Of a stretch of 16,304 nt of DNA, positions 1 to 6,616 are shown piece by piece (within the stretch, counting starts at the first letter, position 1; each line of letters opens with the position of its first letter). Source of the stretch: Halobacteria archaeon (lineage in GTDB: Archaea; Halobacteriota; Syntropharchaeia; Alkanophagales; Methanospirareceae); contig JAOZPO010000005.1 of the NCBI GenBank assembly GCA_029932715.1, forward strand, positions 1-16,304. The letters run 5' to 3'. The translations under genes were made by a program, and so were the position numbers. The notes beneath the pieces are model-generated. The model made no database searches and was not told the origin of the DNA. It saw only the letters and a program-made list of their open reading frames with translations.

Positions 1-833
1 AGATGCTGTTTGACTGTGGCGAGGGAACGCAGCGGCAGATGATGCGAGCAAAGACGGGAATGACGATTAATTCTATTTTTATCACGCATTTCCATGCAGA
101 TCACGTACTCGGCATTCCCGGTCTGCTGCAAACGATGGCTTTGCAGGGTCGTAAGGAGACACTGGAGATATATGGTCCCAGGCATGTGGATAATTTCCTT
201 TATCATCTCCTATCCTTAGGCTATGTGGGCAAGGGTTTTGACGTGAAAGCGATAGAACTGAATCCCGGCGATGTAGTAGAAAGGCAGGGATATAAGATAA
301 AAGCGGTAAAAACACTACATAATGTCGTTAGTATAGGCTACGTGTTAGAAGAGAATATGCGACCCGGCAGATTCAATAGGGAAAGAGCGATAGAGCTTGG
401 CATCAAACCTGGACCTTTATTTTCTAAATTGCAGTCAGGACATTCGATCATGGTAGATAACAAGGAAATAACACCTGAGCAAGTTTTGGGCGCGCCGAGA
501 CCCGGTAGGAAGATTGTATATACTGGTGATACGAGACCATGTGAAAGCGTGATAGAAGCGAGTAGAGATGCTGACTTACTAATACATGATGCCTCTATGT
601 CCGAGGAGACACAGGATTACGCGATTGATTACATGCATTCAACTGCTTTAGAAGCTGCGGAAGTAGCAAAGAAAGCGTCTGTAAGACAGCTTATCTTAAC
701 TCATATCAGTGCGAGGCATTCTGATTTGGGCAGTGCAAGCAAGCTGGAGGCGGAAGCGAAGCGTGTATTTGATAATAGTGAAGTGGCGCGTGATTTGATG
801 ACGGTAGAGATAGAGTACAGGGATAAAAATTAA
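1..833 (+). CDS. rnz: Ribonuclease Z (tRNA 3' endonuclease), 5'-truncated by the window edge
   Basis: Endonuclease of the metallo-beta-lactamase fold that cuts the 3' trailer from precursor tRNA in the cytoplasm. The visible 276 codons contain the family opening LFDCGEGTQRQM, the zinc motif HFHADH (visible residues 29-34, HxHxDH), the metal-ligand region YTGDTRP near residue 174, the MHSTALEAAEVA segment and the C-terminal LTHISARH histidine motif. Family members are about 300-310 residues, so roughly 30 N-terminal residues lie upstream of the window. The ATG at base 3 is internal (the family has 'LLFDCGEGTQ' there), not the true start. The stop codon TAA (831-833) is immediately followed by the 3' end of the convergent RNase P RNA gene, so two tRNA-maturation genes meet tail to tail. 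Identification is by motif recognition and is very secure. Confidence 0.96.
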   Translation, partial: MLFDCGEGTQRQMMRAKTGMTINSIFITHFHADHVLGIPGLLQTMALQGRKETLEIYGPRHVDNFLYHLLSLGYVGKGFDVKAIELNPGDVVERQGYKIKAVKTLHNVVSIGYVLEENMRPGRFNRERAIELGIKPGPLFSKLQSGHSIMVDNKEITPEQVLGAPRPGRKIVYTGDTRPCESVIEASRDADLLIHDASMSEETQDYAIDYMHSTALEAAEVAKKASVRQLILTHISARHSDLGSASKLEAEAKRVFDNSEVARDLMTVEIEYRDKN

Positions 834-834
834 G

Positions 835-1122
835 GGGAGTGAGGAGAGTAAGCCCTCTTCTGTTTCAGCAGTATTCATCTATGCGTCACTTCGGACTTGC
901 ACCCACGAGGTTGCTCGTTCCATCCGTAACTATACGACCTCATCCTCGCGGACTCATCGCATTAATATAGCACGGTACCGTTTCTATACCAGAGCCAAGA
1001 CTCTCGCCTTATGCCATCTCGGCATTCGTGTATTACGGTGGAGGGACTTTCCTCAGCCAACTCCTTTCCGCTTCATGCTCGCGCGGAAAAGAATCTACCG
1101 GCAACTGCCCTTCCTCTCTCCC
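835..1122 (-). ncRNA. rnpB: RNase P RNA (archaeal type), rnpB
   Basis: Catalytic RNA of RNase P, which removes the 5' leader of precursor tRNA. Read on the minus strand it has the near-universal CR-I sequence GAGGAAAGTCC (1054 to 1044) close to the 5' end and the CR-V block near the 3' end: AGATGAATACTG, then AACAGAA, then GGGCTTAC (880 to 848). The termini pair as helix P1: GGGAG-A-GAGGA (1122-1112) with TCCTC-A-CTCCC (845-835), ten pairs around one A-A mismatch. Internal hairpins are visible, e.g. ACGAG/CTCGT with a 4-nt loop (905-918) and ATGCC/GGCAT with a 5-nt loop (1011-1025). The length of about 288 nt fits archaeal type A RNAs. A TATA-like box lies about 26 bp upstream of the predicted 5' end. 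The ends are set by P1 and may be off by a few bases. Confidence 0.95.
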
Positions 1123-1143
1123 TATATTATATTAATGTCTCAG

Positions 1144-1153
1144 AATATATATT
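1144..1153 (-). promoter_or_regulatory. TATA box of rnpB
   Basis: The self-complementary AATATATATT is centred about 26 bp upstream of the predicted rnpB 5' end (1122), the normal archaeal TATA-to-start distance. The upstream BRE position (CGTGCGG on the minus strand) is not A-rich, so the BRE match is weak. Confidence 0.6.
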
Positions 1154-1182
1154 CCGCACGTTAAAGCGGGATAAGAAAGCGG

Positions 1183-1210
1183 AAAAAAGAAGAAAAAAAA
1201 AAGAAAAAAA
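1183..1210 (-). terminator. Poly-T terminator downstream of ftsZ
   Basis: On the minus strand, 10 bases after the ftsZ stop, there is a 28-nt tract that is all T apart from three C residues. Oligo-T tracts without a required hairpin are the usual intrinsic terminators in archaea. This one separates ftsZ from the rnpB promoter 30 bp further on. Confidence 0.75.
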
Positions 1211-1220
1211 TCGGCGACTA

Positions 1221-2312
1221 TTACGTGATCTGACTAATGCCAGCGATTCCTGTTCTATTTGTGACTACTGCCTTTGGAATTGATTTTTCTTGTCTACTGG
1301 GATAGCCCCCGAATATCCATTTTGGCTCGACTCCGGTCAGTATCGCAGTTACACGCACCTTGCCATCGAAATTATCATTTATCCGCGCTCCCCATATCAC
1401 ATTTGCATCTGGATTTATGTCATAGGTAAGCAGCTCTACAATGTCCGTTGTCTCCCTCATTGTTAGGTCCTCCCCGCCTGTGATGTGTATAAGCGCGCCC
1501 GTTGCACCCTGATAATCCGCTTCTAACAGTGGATGACTGAGTGCATCAGATACAACTGCTTCTGGTTTATTATCTGATTTAGCCGTCTCGCCCACGAGCA
1601 TCACCGCTACACCTCCTTCTCCCATCACTGCCGTAAGGTCCGCGAAGTCGAGGTTAACCAAAGAAGGTTTTGTTACCGTCTCTGTTATGCCCTGTATTGT
1701 GGAAGCAATCAGCATGTCCATCGTCTTAAATGCTTCATTCACCGGCTGATTGCCCGCTTGCTCTATTAATTTGTCATTCTCCAGCACAATAACCGTATCT
1801 GTCACTTTTCTCAATTCCTCTATACCCTCCATCGCTTTCATTCGTCTTCTCCTCTCCGCTGCAAATGGGAAAGAGACCATAGCAACCACGATTGCTCCTG
1901 TTTCCCGCGCCACTTCCGCAACGACTGGCGTAGCCCCTGTACCTGTTCCGCCACCCATGCCCGAGGTCAAAAACACGAAGTTTTTACCTGTTAACAGACT
2001 ATATAGATGCTCCTTGTCCATTTCCGCTGCTTTTCTTCCCACATCGGGTGAACCGCCAGCACCTAACCCATGGGTAAGCGATTTCCCTACCAATAGCTTG
2101 TTTTTGCATTCTATCGAATCCAGGTGTAGCTTATCCGTATTTATCGCTATCCTGTCAACACTCTCCAGTCCTCCCATGTGTTCCAACCGATTCATGGAAT
2201 TATTCCCCGCGCCGCCTACACCTACTATCGCTAGCTTTGGTATCCCAAACAGTTCGTCTTCCGGCTCTCCGACCACTATCTCCTTATTGCCGTATTCTAA
2301 TACCTCTACCAT
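1221..2312 (-). CDS. ftsZ: Cell division GTPase FtsZ
   Basis: Tubulin-family GTPase that polymerises at mid-cell into the division ring. Seen (numbered from the ATG at 2312): nucleotide-binding GGAGNN (about 33-38), NTDKLHL, KSLTHGLGAGG, the tubulin signature GGGTGTGA (about 120-127) and the T7 synergy-loop sequence NLDFADL with following MGEGGVAVM, so catalysis and polymerisation residues look intact. The 363-residue length is normal and no conserved C-terminal peptide is evident. The NTDKxHL and KSLTxGLGAGG forms resemble the archaeal FtsZ1 subgroup; the subgroup is an inference. Start: a GTG ten codons upstream (2342) keeps the frame open, but the ATG at 2312 is preceded by a purine-rich GAGAGGG at suitable spacing, so it is preferred. 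The gene has its own BRE/TATA promoter and a poly-T terminator, and is divergent from a PRC-barrel gene. Confidence 0.96.
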   Translation of the reverse strand: MVEVLEYGNKEIVVGEPEDELFGIPKLAIVGVGGAGNNSMNRLEHMGGLESVDRIAINTDKLHLDSIECKNKLLVGKSLTHGLGAGGSPDVGRKAAEMDKEHLYSLLTGKNFVFLTSGMGGGTGTGATPVVAEVARETGAIVVAMVSFPFAAERRRRMKAMEGIEELRKVTDTVIVLENDKLIEQAGNQPVNEAFKTMDMLIASTIQGITETVTKPSLVNLDFADLTAVMGEGGVAVMLVGETAKSDNKPEAVVSDALSHPLLEADYQGATGALIHITGGEDLTMRETTDIVELLTYDINPDANVIWGARINDNFDGKVRVTAILTGVEPKWIFGGYPSRQEKSIPKAVVTNRTGIAGISQIT

Positions 2313-2370
2313 TTTTCTTACCCTCTCTTTCTCCTTTTTCACTCATCTATGCTACAATTTATGTAATTAT

Positions 2371-2382
2371 CTTCTTAAGAAG
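2371..2382. promoter_or_regulatory. 12-bp perfect palindrome in the ftsZ promoter (candidate operator)
   Basis: CTTCTTAAGAAG is a perfect 12-bp palindrome located between the minus-strand ftsZ TATA box (2389-2397) and the expected transcription start near 2367. A protein bound here would block initiation. Function is inferred from position only; a chance palindrome is possible. Confidence 0.35.
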
Positions 2383-2388
2383 GATGGC

Positions 2389-2403
2389 ATATATAAAGGT
2401 TTT
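2389..2403 (-). promoter_or_regulatory. BRE/TATA promoter of ftsZ
   Basis: On the minus strand the sequence AAAACC followed by TTTATATAT is a textbook archaeal BRE plus TATA box. Expected transcription start is near 2367, leaving a leader of about 55 nt to the ATG at 2312 (25 nt to the alternative GTG). Confidence 0.7.
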
Positions 2404-2458
2404 GGTTATTGCACTATGTTATAAGTACTTTTGTGCCCGGGACACTTTCTTATGGAGA

Positions 2459-2468
2459 CATATAATCT
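2459..2468 (+). promoter_or_regulatory. Possible TATA box of the PRC-barrel/MutS-like operon
   Basis: ACATATAATC lies about 95 bp upstream of the chosen start at 2560, which would give a transcript starting near 2488. The match is moderate and no A-rich BRE precedes it; TATATAAAGG at 2390-2399 is an alternative plus-strand box. Confidence 0.3.
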
Positions 2469-2559
2469 ACATTGTTAAAGCGAGCAGAAGGGAAAAAGAA
2501 ACATATTTCAAGTGCTAATTTCATTTGGTTATGGGGTTTCTGCAAGTGAGGGAGAAAAG

Positions 2560-3243
2560 ATGAAGAAGGGGAGAGAGGAAGCGGAGAGGGGGAAAGTAAT
2601 TGCGTACCTTAGGTCGCAGCTATTTCCATGGAATTTCGTTATCGAGGACGTTGAAGAGGAGTCTATCGAACATTTTGTCCCGTATGCCATCAGAATGTGC
2701 GAGGCGAAAGGGATAAAGAAGGGAACGGTAGAAGAAGGGGAAGAGAAAGCGGTGATTTCGAACGAGCTAAGAGATGCAATGAATTATTATCTCTCTGAGG
2801 CTGGGGATAGAGAGGTGGTAAAGACACATGGTGAATTTGCGGCGGACTATCCTTTTGCCTTCGCGCAATCTTTAGTGTACACCGTTTTATATCAGCTTGG
2901 GCTCACGCTGGACGAGGTGGTAAATTTAAATGCGCTTAGTGAATTCCTGGAGCTTAACATAGAAGGGATAAAAAGGAGAGAGCGTTTTGTGCATGACTTA
3001 ATATCCCGGAATGAGACAGAACCGGTGAGGACATTCAGCAAATCCATTCTCAATAGAAATGTAATAACATCCGGGGGGGACTATATGGGTAGCGTGGGCG
3101 ATATCGTTTTTGATACTAATACAGGCCGTGTAGTGGGCTTAATGGTGTATCGAGACTCCGAAAGGCGTAAGATTTCCATAGATGACCTTGTATTAAATAT
3201 ATATAGCCAGAATATCGTCTTAAAAAATACTGAATTAAAATAA
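2560..3243 (+). CDS. PRC-barrel domain protein with an unrecognised N-terminal domain
   Basis: The last 65 or so of 227 residues (about 159-222) look like a PRC-barrel: SKSILNRNVITSGGDYMGSV, then GDIVFDTNTGRVVGLMVY and a final short strand pattern. PRC-barrels are small beta domains used for protein-protein or RNA contacts; in haloarchaea, PRC-barrel proteins (CdpB family) act with FtsZ in cell division. The N-terminal 155 residues are helical and charged, with conserved-looking aromatic stretches (LFPWNFVIEDV) but no family I recognise. No membrane segment or signal peptide is seen. Start: GTG at 2512 is possible, but the ATG at 2560 has a strong ribosome site GAGGGAG (2548-2554). The next gene begins 7 bp after the stop, so the two are probably co-transcribed. 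The gene is divergent from ftsZ. The barrel assignment is fairly sure; the cellular role is unknown. Confidence 0.75.
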   Translation: MKKGREEAERGKVIAYLRSQLFPWNFVIEDVEEESIEHFVPYAIRMCEAKGIKKGTVEEGEEKAVISNELRDAMNYYLSEAGDREVVKTHGEFAADYPFAFAQSLVYTVLYQLGLTLDEVVNLNALSEFLELNIEGIKRRERFVHDLISRNETEPVRTFSKSILNRNVITSGGDYMGSVGDIVFDTNTGRVVGLMVYRDSERRKISIDDLVLNIYSQNIVLKNTELK

Positions 3244-3250
3244 ATGAACT

Positions 3251-5266
3251 ATGGCAGCTACAAAAAGATCAGTTTTTGCTATCCAGAAGAAATCGTCCTC
3301 TTATGTGCCTCGGTTTATAGAGCCATACTTGAAGGATGCAATTGAGTTCCCGGATATTGATGCCATAGCCTCATTTACCGGGCTAAAGAGGAGAGAAGCA
3401 GAGAAGCTTGTGTTGAAGTATAAAGAGGATTTGGTGGGCTATAAAGTCCGGGATGTCTTCTGTACAAAAGAGACACGGGAATTGAGACGGGAAATTTTAC
3501 GGATACTTTCTCTTTACACTGCAACTAAAAACGGGCGGGATATATGCCTCACGCTTACACCTTCGCGTGACAAAGGGGAGTTGCAAAGGCGGTTCAGGGA
3601 TATAGCGAAATGGGAAGATTTGATGGCTTTAATGGGTGATGATAATATAGGTAGGCTACGGCTAAAGCTATCTCAAGCGGAAATAGAGAAGGTGAACTTA
3701 GGAGATCATCCTGTTATCGCTACCAGGAGCAAAGGATTAGAGGGCGAGATAGGTAAGATTTATGGCGATTTTGCGCGTGTGGAACTGCTTGATTCCGCAG
3801 CTAAAGCCGAAGAGCTTGCGCAAAGGGAGAGGACCATCTTGCTAATTGGTGAAGACGTTGAGGAGGAAGTGTTTGATGCACCTGGTATTATAACCAGGAG
3901 TCAGGAAGATTTATCAGACACATACGAGATTTACCCTGAATTCGTGGTCAATTGCTTTGTATCAAAGAAGAAGGCGATAGAAGTGATAATAGCGATTTTA
4001 ACTGAATTTAGCCTGTTAAAAGGATCGTGGCTGTTCAAGGGAGTACAAGTAGAGGATCTGGAAGAGGTTATGGCGCTTATAAATGCCATAGAAGAGGAAC
4101 GAACTAAAAAGGAATCTGAATTTGACGAATTGATTTTTGGATGGGAGGATGCAATAAATAAGGAAGCGAGCAAGATTATGAGAACAGGAGGCGGTGCGGA
4201 TGATTTCAGAATCTACCTGGACGAAGCCTTAGCGAGTATGGCGGATGAGCTGATGCTGACGCGAGAGGACAATGAAATCCTGGGCGCAAGTGCGTATGAA
4301 ACCATGGAAGCGGGATTACCATTTGAATTCTCAAGGCAGAAGATAGAGCAATTGAGGCAGAGATACAATAGAGAAAGGGGAGAAAGGCGTTATTATAAAT
4401 TAAGAGATTGGGCAAAGCACTTAGAAGAGCATAGAGAAGGGGTAAGCAGGAGTATAAAAGAGCTCTTCTATCTCGATTTTATGCTCGCCGTTTCGCAGTT
4501 TAGCCTTGACTTTAAGCTGAATATCCCTGAGATGACTGAGCGAGGGTTGGGCATTACTGCGGGCAGGCATTTGTTTTTAGCCGTTGAAGAGCGAAAAGGG
4601 GGGGAAAGGGTGGTTCCTGTCTCATATTCCATAGGAGAAACGAATTCAGGCATCTTTGGCGCTACTCCTCATCCCGTAGCTATCCTCACGGGTGCGAATA
4701 GCGGTGGTAAAACCTGTCTGTTAACCACACTTGCGAGTTCGATTATACTTACGGAGCTGGGTCTGCCTGTGCCCGCGGAGCGAGCGGAAATACCGCTGCT
4801 ACCTGTGTATCTGTACCGGAGGAAGATGATACGGAAGACGGGGTCTTTCGAGTATTCAATGCGGGCGTTGAGCCGGATATTTATGCGAGAAGGGGGGAAA
4901 GTGGTTTTAATAGATGAACTGGAAGCACTTACAGAACCCGGCGCTATGGGGCGTATAATGGCATCCATACTAAATAACTTCCCTAAAGATACGTTAGCCG
5001 TGGTAATAACGCATTTGATTCACGAGATACTGCCGCATATAAGCGTAGAGAAGGTAAGGGTGGATGGAATAGAATCGGAAGGTTTAGATGCTTCTGGGAA
5101 CATCATTGTAGATAGACAACCGATGTTCAGCCATATAGGATCGAGCACTCCGGAGTTGGTAATAAAGAAACTGTTGGGAAAGGTAAAGAAAGAGTATTTA
5201 AAAGTAGTTTATGAAGAGATAATAAATATATTAGAGAAGGACAGAGAAATAGCATATCTCAAATGA
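3251..5266 (+). CDS. MutS-family (MutS2/COG1193-like) ATPase
   Basis: A 671-residue protein with a MutS-type ABC ATPase at its C-terminal third: Walker A GANSGGKT (about 480-487), a following TELGLPVPAERAEI segment typical of MutS domain V, a Walker B VVLIDELEALTEPGA (about 551-565) and a VVITH switch histidine (about 580). The middle (residues 280-450) is rich in long charged helices like MutS lever/core helices. No mismatch-recognition domain with the Phe-x-Glu motif and no C-terminal Smr nuclease domain is recognisable, so it is unlikely to be a canonical mismatch-repair MutS. Archaeal MutS2-like proteins have been linked to recombination or branched DNA; the exact role here is inferred. 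The N-terminal DIDAIASFTGLKRREAEKLV could be a helix-hairpin-helix-like segment. The start ATG lies 7 bp after the PRC-barrel gene without a clear ribosome site, suggesting coupling. Confidence 0.85.
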   Translation: MAATKRSVFAIQKKSSSYVPRFIEPYLKDAIEFPDIDAIASFTGLKRREAEKLVLKYKEDLVGYKVRDVFCTKETRELRREILRILSLYTATKNGRDICLTLTPSRDKGELQRRFRDIAKWEDLMALMGDDNIGRLRLKLSQAEIEKVNLGDHPVIATRSKGLEGEIGKIYGDFARVELLDSAAKAEELAQRERTILLIGEDVEEEVFDAPGIITRSQEDLSDTYEIYPEFVVNCFVSKKKAIEVIIAILTEFSLLKGSWLFKGVQVEDLEEVMALINAIEEERTKKESEFDELIFGWEDAINKEASKIMRTGGGADDFRIYLDEALASMADELMLTREDNEILGASAYETMEAGLPFEFSRQKIEQLRQRYNRERGERRYYKLRDWAKHLEEHREGVSRSIKELFYLDFMLAVSQFSLDFKLNIPEMTERGLGITAGRHLFLAVEERKGGERVVPVSYSIGETNSGIFGATPHPVAILTGANSGGKTCLLTTLASSIILTELGLPVPAERAEIPLLPVYLYRRKMIRKTGSFEYSMRALSRIFMREGGKVVLIDELEALTEPGAMGRIMASILNNFPKDTLAVVITHLIHEILPHISVEKVRVDGIESEGLDASGNIIVDRQPMFSHIGSSTPELVIKKLLGKVKKEYLKVVYEEIINILEKDREIAYLK

Positions 5267-5285
5267 TGAGGGAAGGAGTGAAAAT

Positions 5286-6278
5286 ATGAACAGGCTAAAT
5301 GCGGGATATTTCCCATATTTACGTATCGGCAAAATGAACGAACTCGCGAGACAAATTCCTTTGTCTTACCTTTCGGGCGAGTTCTCAACACAGAGCCTGG
5401 CAAAAGCTATGAATACGAGCACAACCGCAGTTAATAATCTAACAGCAACACTGAAATCTATTGATTTTGTCGTTGGTAAAAGGGAATATAAATTTACGGG
5501 CGTGGGGAAGGACTATATTACACTAATAAATACGCATGAGGAAGAGGCTAAAAAGGTGTTACAAGCTCAGATAGAGGATATAGGGTATTTCCAGATGATT
5601 ATACAGAAACTTCAGCGAGAGGGGAAACTGACGATATATGAAATAGGCGACCAGATAGTCAGGCGGTATAATAAAAATTGGAAGAACCCGTTGACCTTAA
5701 AGACTTATGGTGCTGCTATTGCAAGCATCCTCGACTTTATAGGTTTGGGCTATTATAAAAAAGGGGTCATAAGGACAGAAAAGGAGGAAGAGGCGGGTGT
5801 ACCGGTTCCTTATCTCAGTGCAGATAAGATATTCAAGATTTTGGGTATACTGGTCACTTCGAGTATTGATATTCATGATTTAGCACAGGAGCTGGGAACA
5901 AAGGAGAGACGGCTGAGTCAGGAGCTTTCTTGTTGCCGTGCATTTGGATTTGTTAAACAACCACGCCGTGGCTTTTATGAATTGACAAAAGAGGGGAGAG
6001 CGATGGTACGGTATAGCGATGATCTCCGTAAAAGGATGTTTACTGAATGTCTGGTGAATTCCGGCTATAAAAAGATGATAGATATGTTACCAGAGGCTAA
6101 AATAACAATGCAGACGGTAGGGAATGTCTTAGAATCGGCTTATGCGAAAGAATGGTCAGCGGTAACGAAGAAGACATACGCGAAGAAATTTTTGAACTGG
6201 CTCAGGTTTTCCGGGCTTGTAGTCAAAGCCAATAAGGGGTATAGGCGGAAAAATAGGATGCGTTACCAGGAGCTATAG
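5286..6278 (+). CDS. Unrecognised DNA-binding-type protein with duplicated winged-helix modules
   Basis: I do not recognise the family. The 330 residues read as two copies of one unit. Copy 1 (about 31-158) has a helix-turn-helix-like stretch (STQSLAKAMNTSTTAVNNL), a wing ending YKFTGVGKDYI, then IGDQIVRRYNKNWKNPLTL and KTYGAAIASILDFIGLGYY. Copy 2 (about 193-316) has DIHDLAQELGTKERRLSQEL, a wing ending FYELTKEGRAMV, then VGNVLESAYAKEWSAVTK and KTYAKKFLNWLRFSGLVVK. The halves align through the wing glycine, the Tyr/Lys-x-Trp and the K-T-Y motifs. The C-terminus is very basic (GYRRKNRMRYQ), fitting nucleic-acid binding. No enzyme motif, signal peptide or membrane segment is seen. The ATG follows GGAG with 7-nt spacing and lies 19 bp after the MutS-like gene, so the two probably form an operon. 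A role as specificity or loading partner of the ATPase is inference. Confidence 0.7.
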   Translation: MNRLNAGYFPYLRIGKMNELARQIPLSYLSGEFSTQSLAKAMNTSTTAVNNLTATLKSIDFVVGKREYKFTGVGKDYITLINTHEEEAKKVLQAQIEDIGYFQMIIQKLQREGKLTIYEIGDQIVRRYNKNWKNPLTLKTYGAAIASILDFIGLGYYKKGVIRTEKEEEAGVPVPYLSADKIFKILGILVTSSIDIHDLAQELGTKERRLSQELSCCRAFGFVKQPRRGFYELTKEGRAMVRYSDDLRKRMFTECLVNSGYKKMIDMLPEAKITMQTVGNVLESAYAKEWSAVTKKTYAKKFLNWLRFSGLVVKANKGYRRKNRMRYQEL

Positions 6279-6616
6279 AAAATGCAACCTAAAAGATATG
6301 TCTAAAGCACCCTCAGCAATGGAAGAACATTTTACCTCTTTTGATATGGTTTATAAGTAATATCACCATTTTTACATGCGGCGTGGGATGCGGCAAAGGA
6401 ATCAGGCGAGTCCATTATGGACTGTAATGTGCTTTTGTTCGTGTACACCTCTATCGTTGGATTAGTAATAGTAGCCGTGACCGGGCAGCAATATGACAGC
6501 ATAAAACATCTGCTGCCTCCTGCTAACCTTACTTTCTATTGTATTATAAAGATGTATGAGTACAAAAACTTTTTTGCTGTTGATATTTAAGTACACGTGT
6601 TTTATATAATGCTATA
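6279..6616. other. 338-bp intergenic region with inverted repeats and promoter-like boxes
   Basis: No tRNA or recognised RNA gene is seen. Contents: a TATA-like TTTATAAG at 6350-6357; a 15-nt palindrome AGTCCAT-T-ATGGACT (6409-6423); an inverted repeat GGCAGCA (6484-6490) / TGCTGCC (6511-6517) with a 20-nt loop; a candidate small ORF (6417-6590); and AT-rich boxes GATATTTAA (6582-6590) and TTTATATAA (6600-6608 region) just before the next gene. No T-tract terminator of the upstream operon is obvious. Confidence 0.5.
6417..6590 (+). CDS. Possible 57-residue membrane peptide
   Basis: An ATG at 6417 opens 57 codons to TAA at 6588-6590. Residues 5-21 (VLLFVYTSIVGLVIVAV) form a plausible transmembrane helix, followed by a polar tail with QQYDSIKHLLPP. 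The frame stays open 20 codons upstream to 6357 and reads HAAWDAAKESGESI, which looks protein-like, so this may be the end of a decayed gene or a gene with a non-ATG start. The ATG sits inside the 15-nt palindrome and no ribosome site is seen. It could equally be chance coding in a spacer; no family is recognised. Confidence 0.25.
   Translation: MDCNVLLFVYTSIVGLVIVAVTGQQYDSIKHLLPPANLTFYCIIKMYEYKNFFAVDI

Noticed and set aside
696..878. 60-residue minus-strand ORF at the rnpB 3' end
   Set aside because: It overlaps rnpB CR-V on the same strand and runs antisense to RNase Z; no protein features.
1011..1283. 90-residue plus-strand ORF over rnpB and the ftsZ 3' end
   Set aside because: It lies antisense to the RNase P RNA and through the poly-A tract (KKEKNRR low complexity); it has no family pattern.
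1750..2424. 224-residue plus-strand ORF opposite ftsZ
   Set aside because: Serine/proline-rich shadow translation antisense to a clear ftsZ.
5262..5270. C/D-box-like ATGATGA at the MutS-like gene stop
   Set aside because: No matching D box (CTGA) at a suitable distance was seen; the sequence is explained by tandem stop codons.
6376..6465. 29-codon ORF starting about 25 bp after a TATA-like box (leaderless candidate)
   Set aside because: It is Arg/Cys-rich and low in protein character, and it competes with the more protein-like frame at 6357-6590; probably chance.
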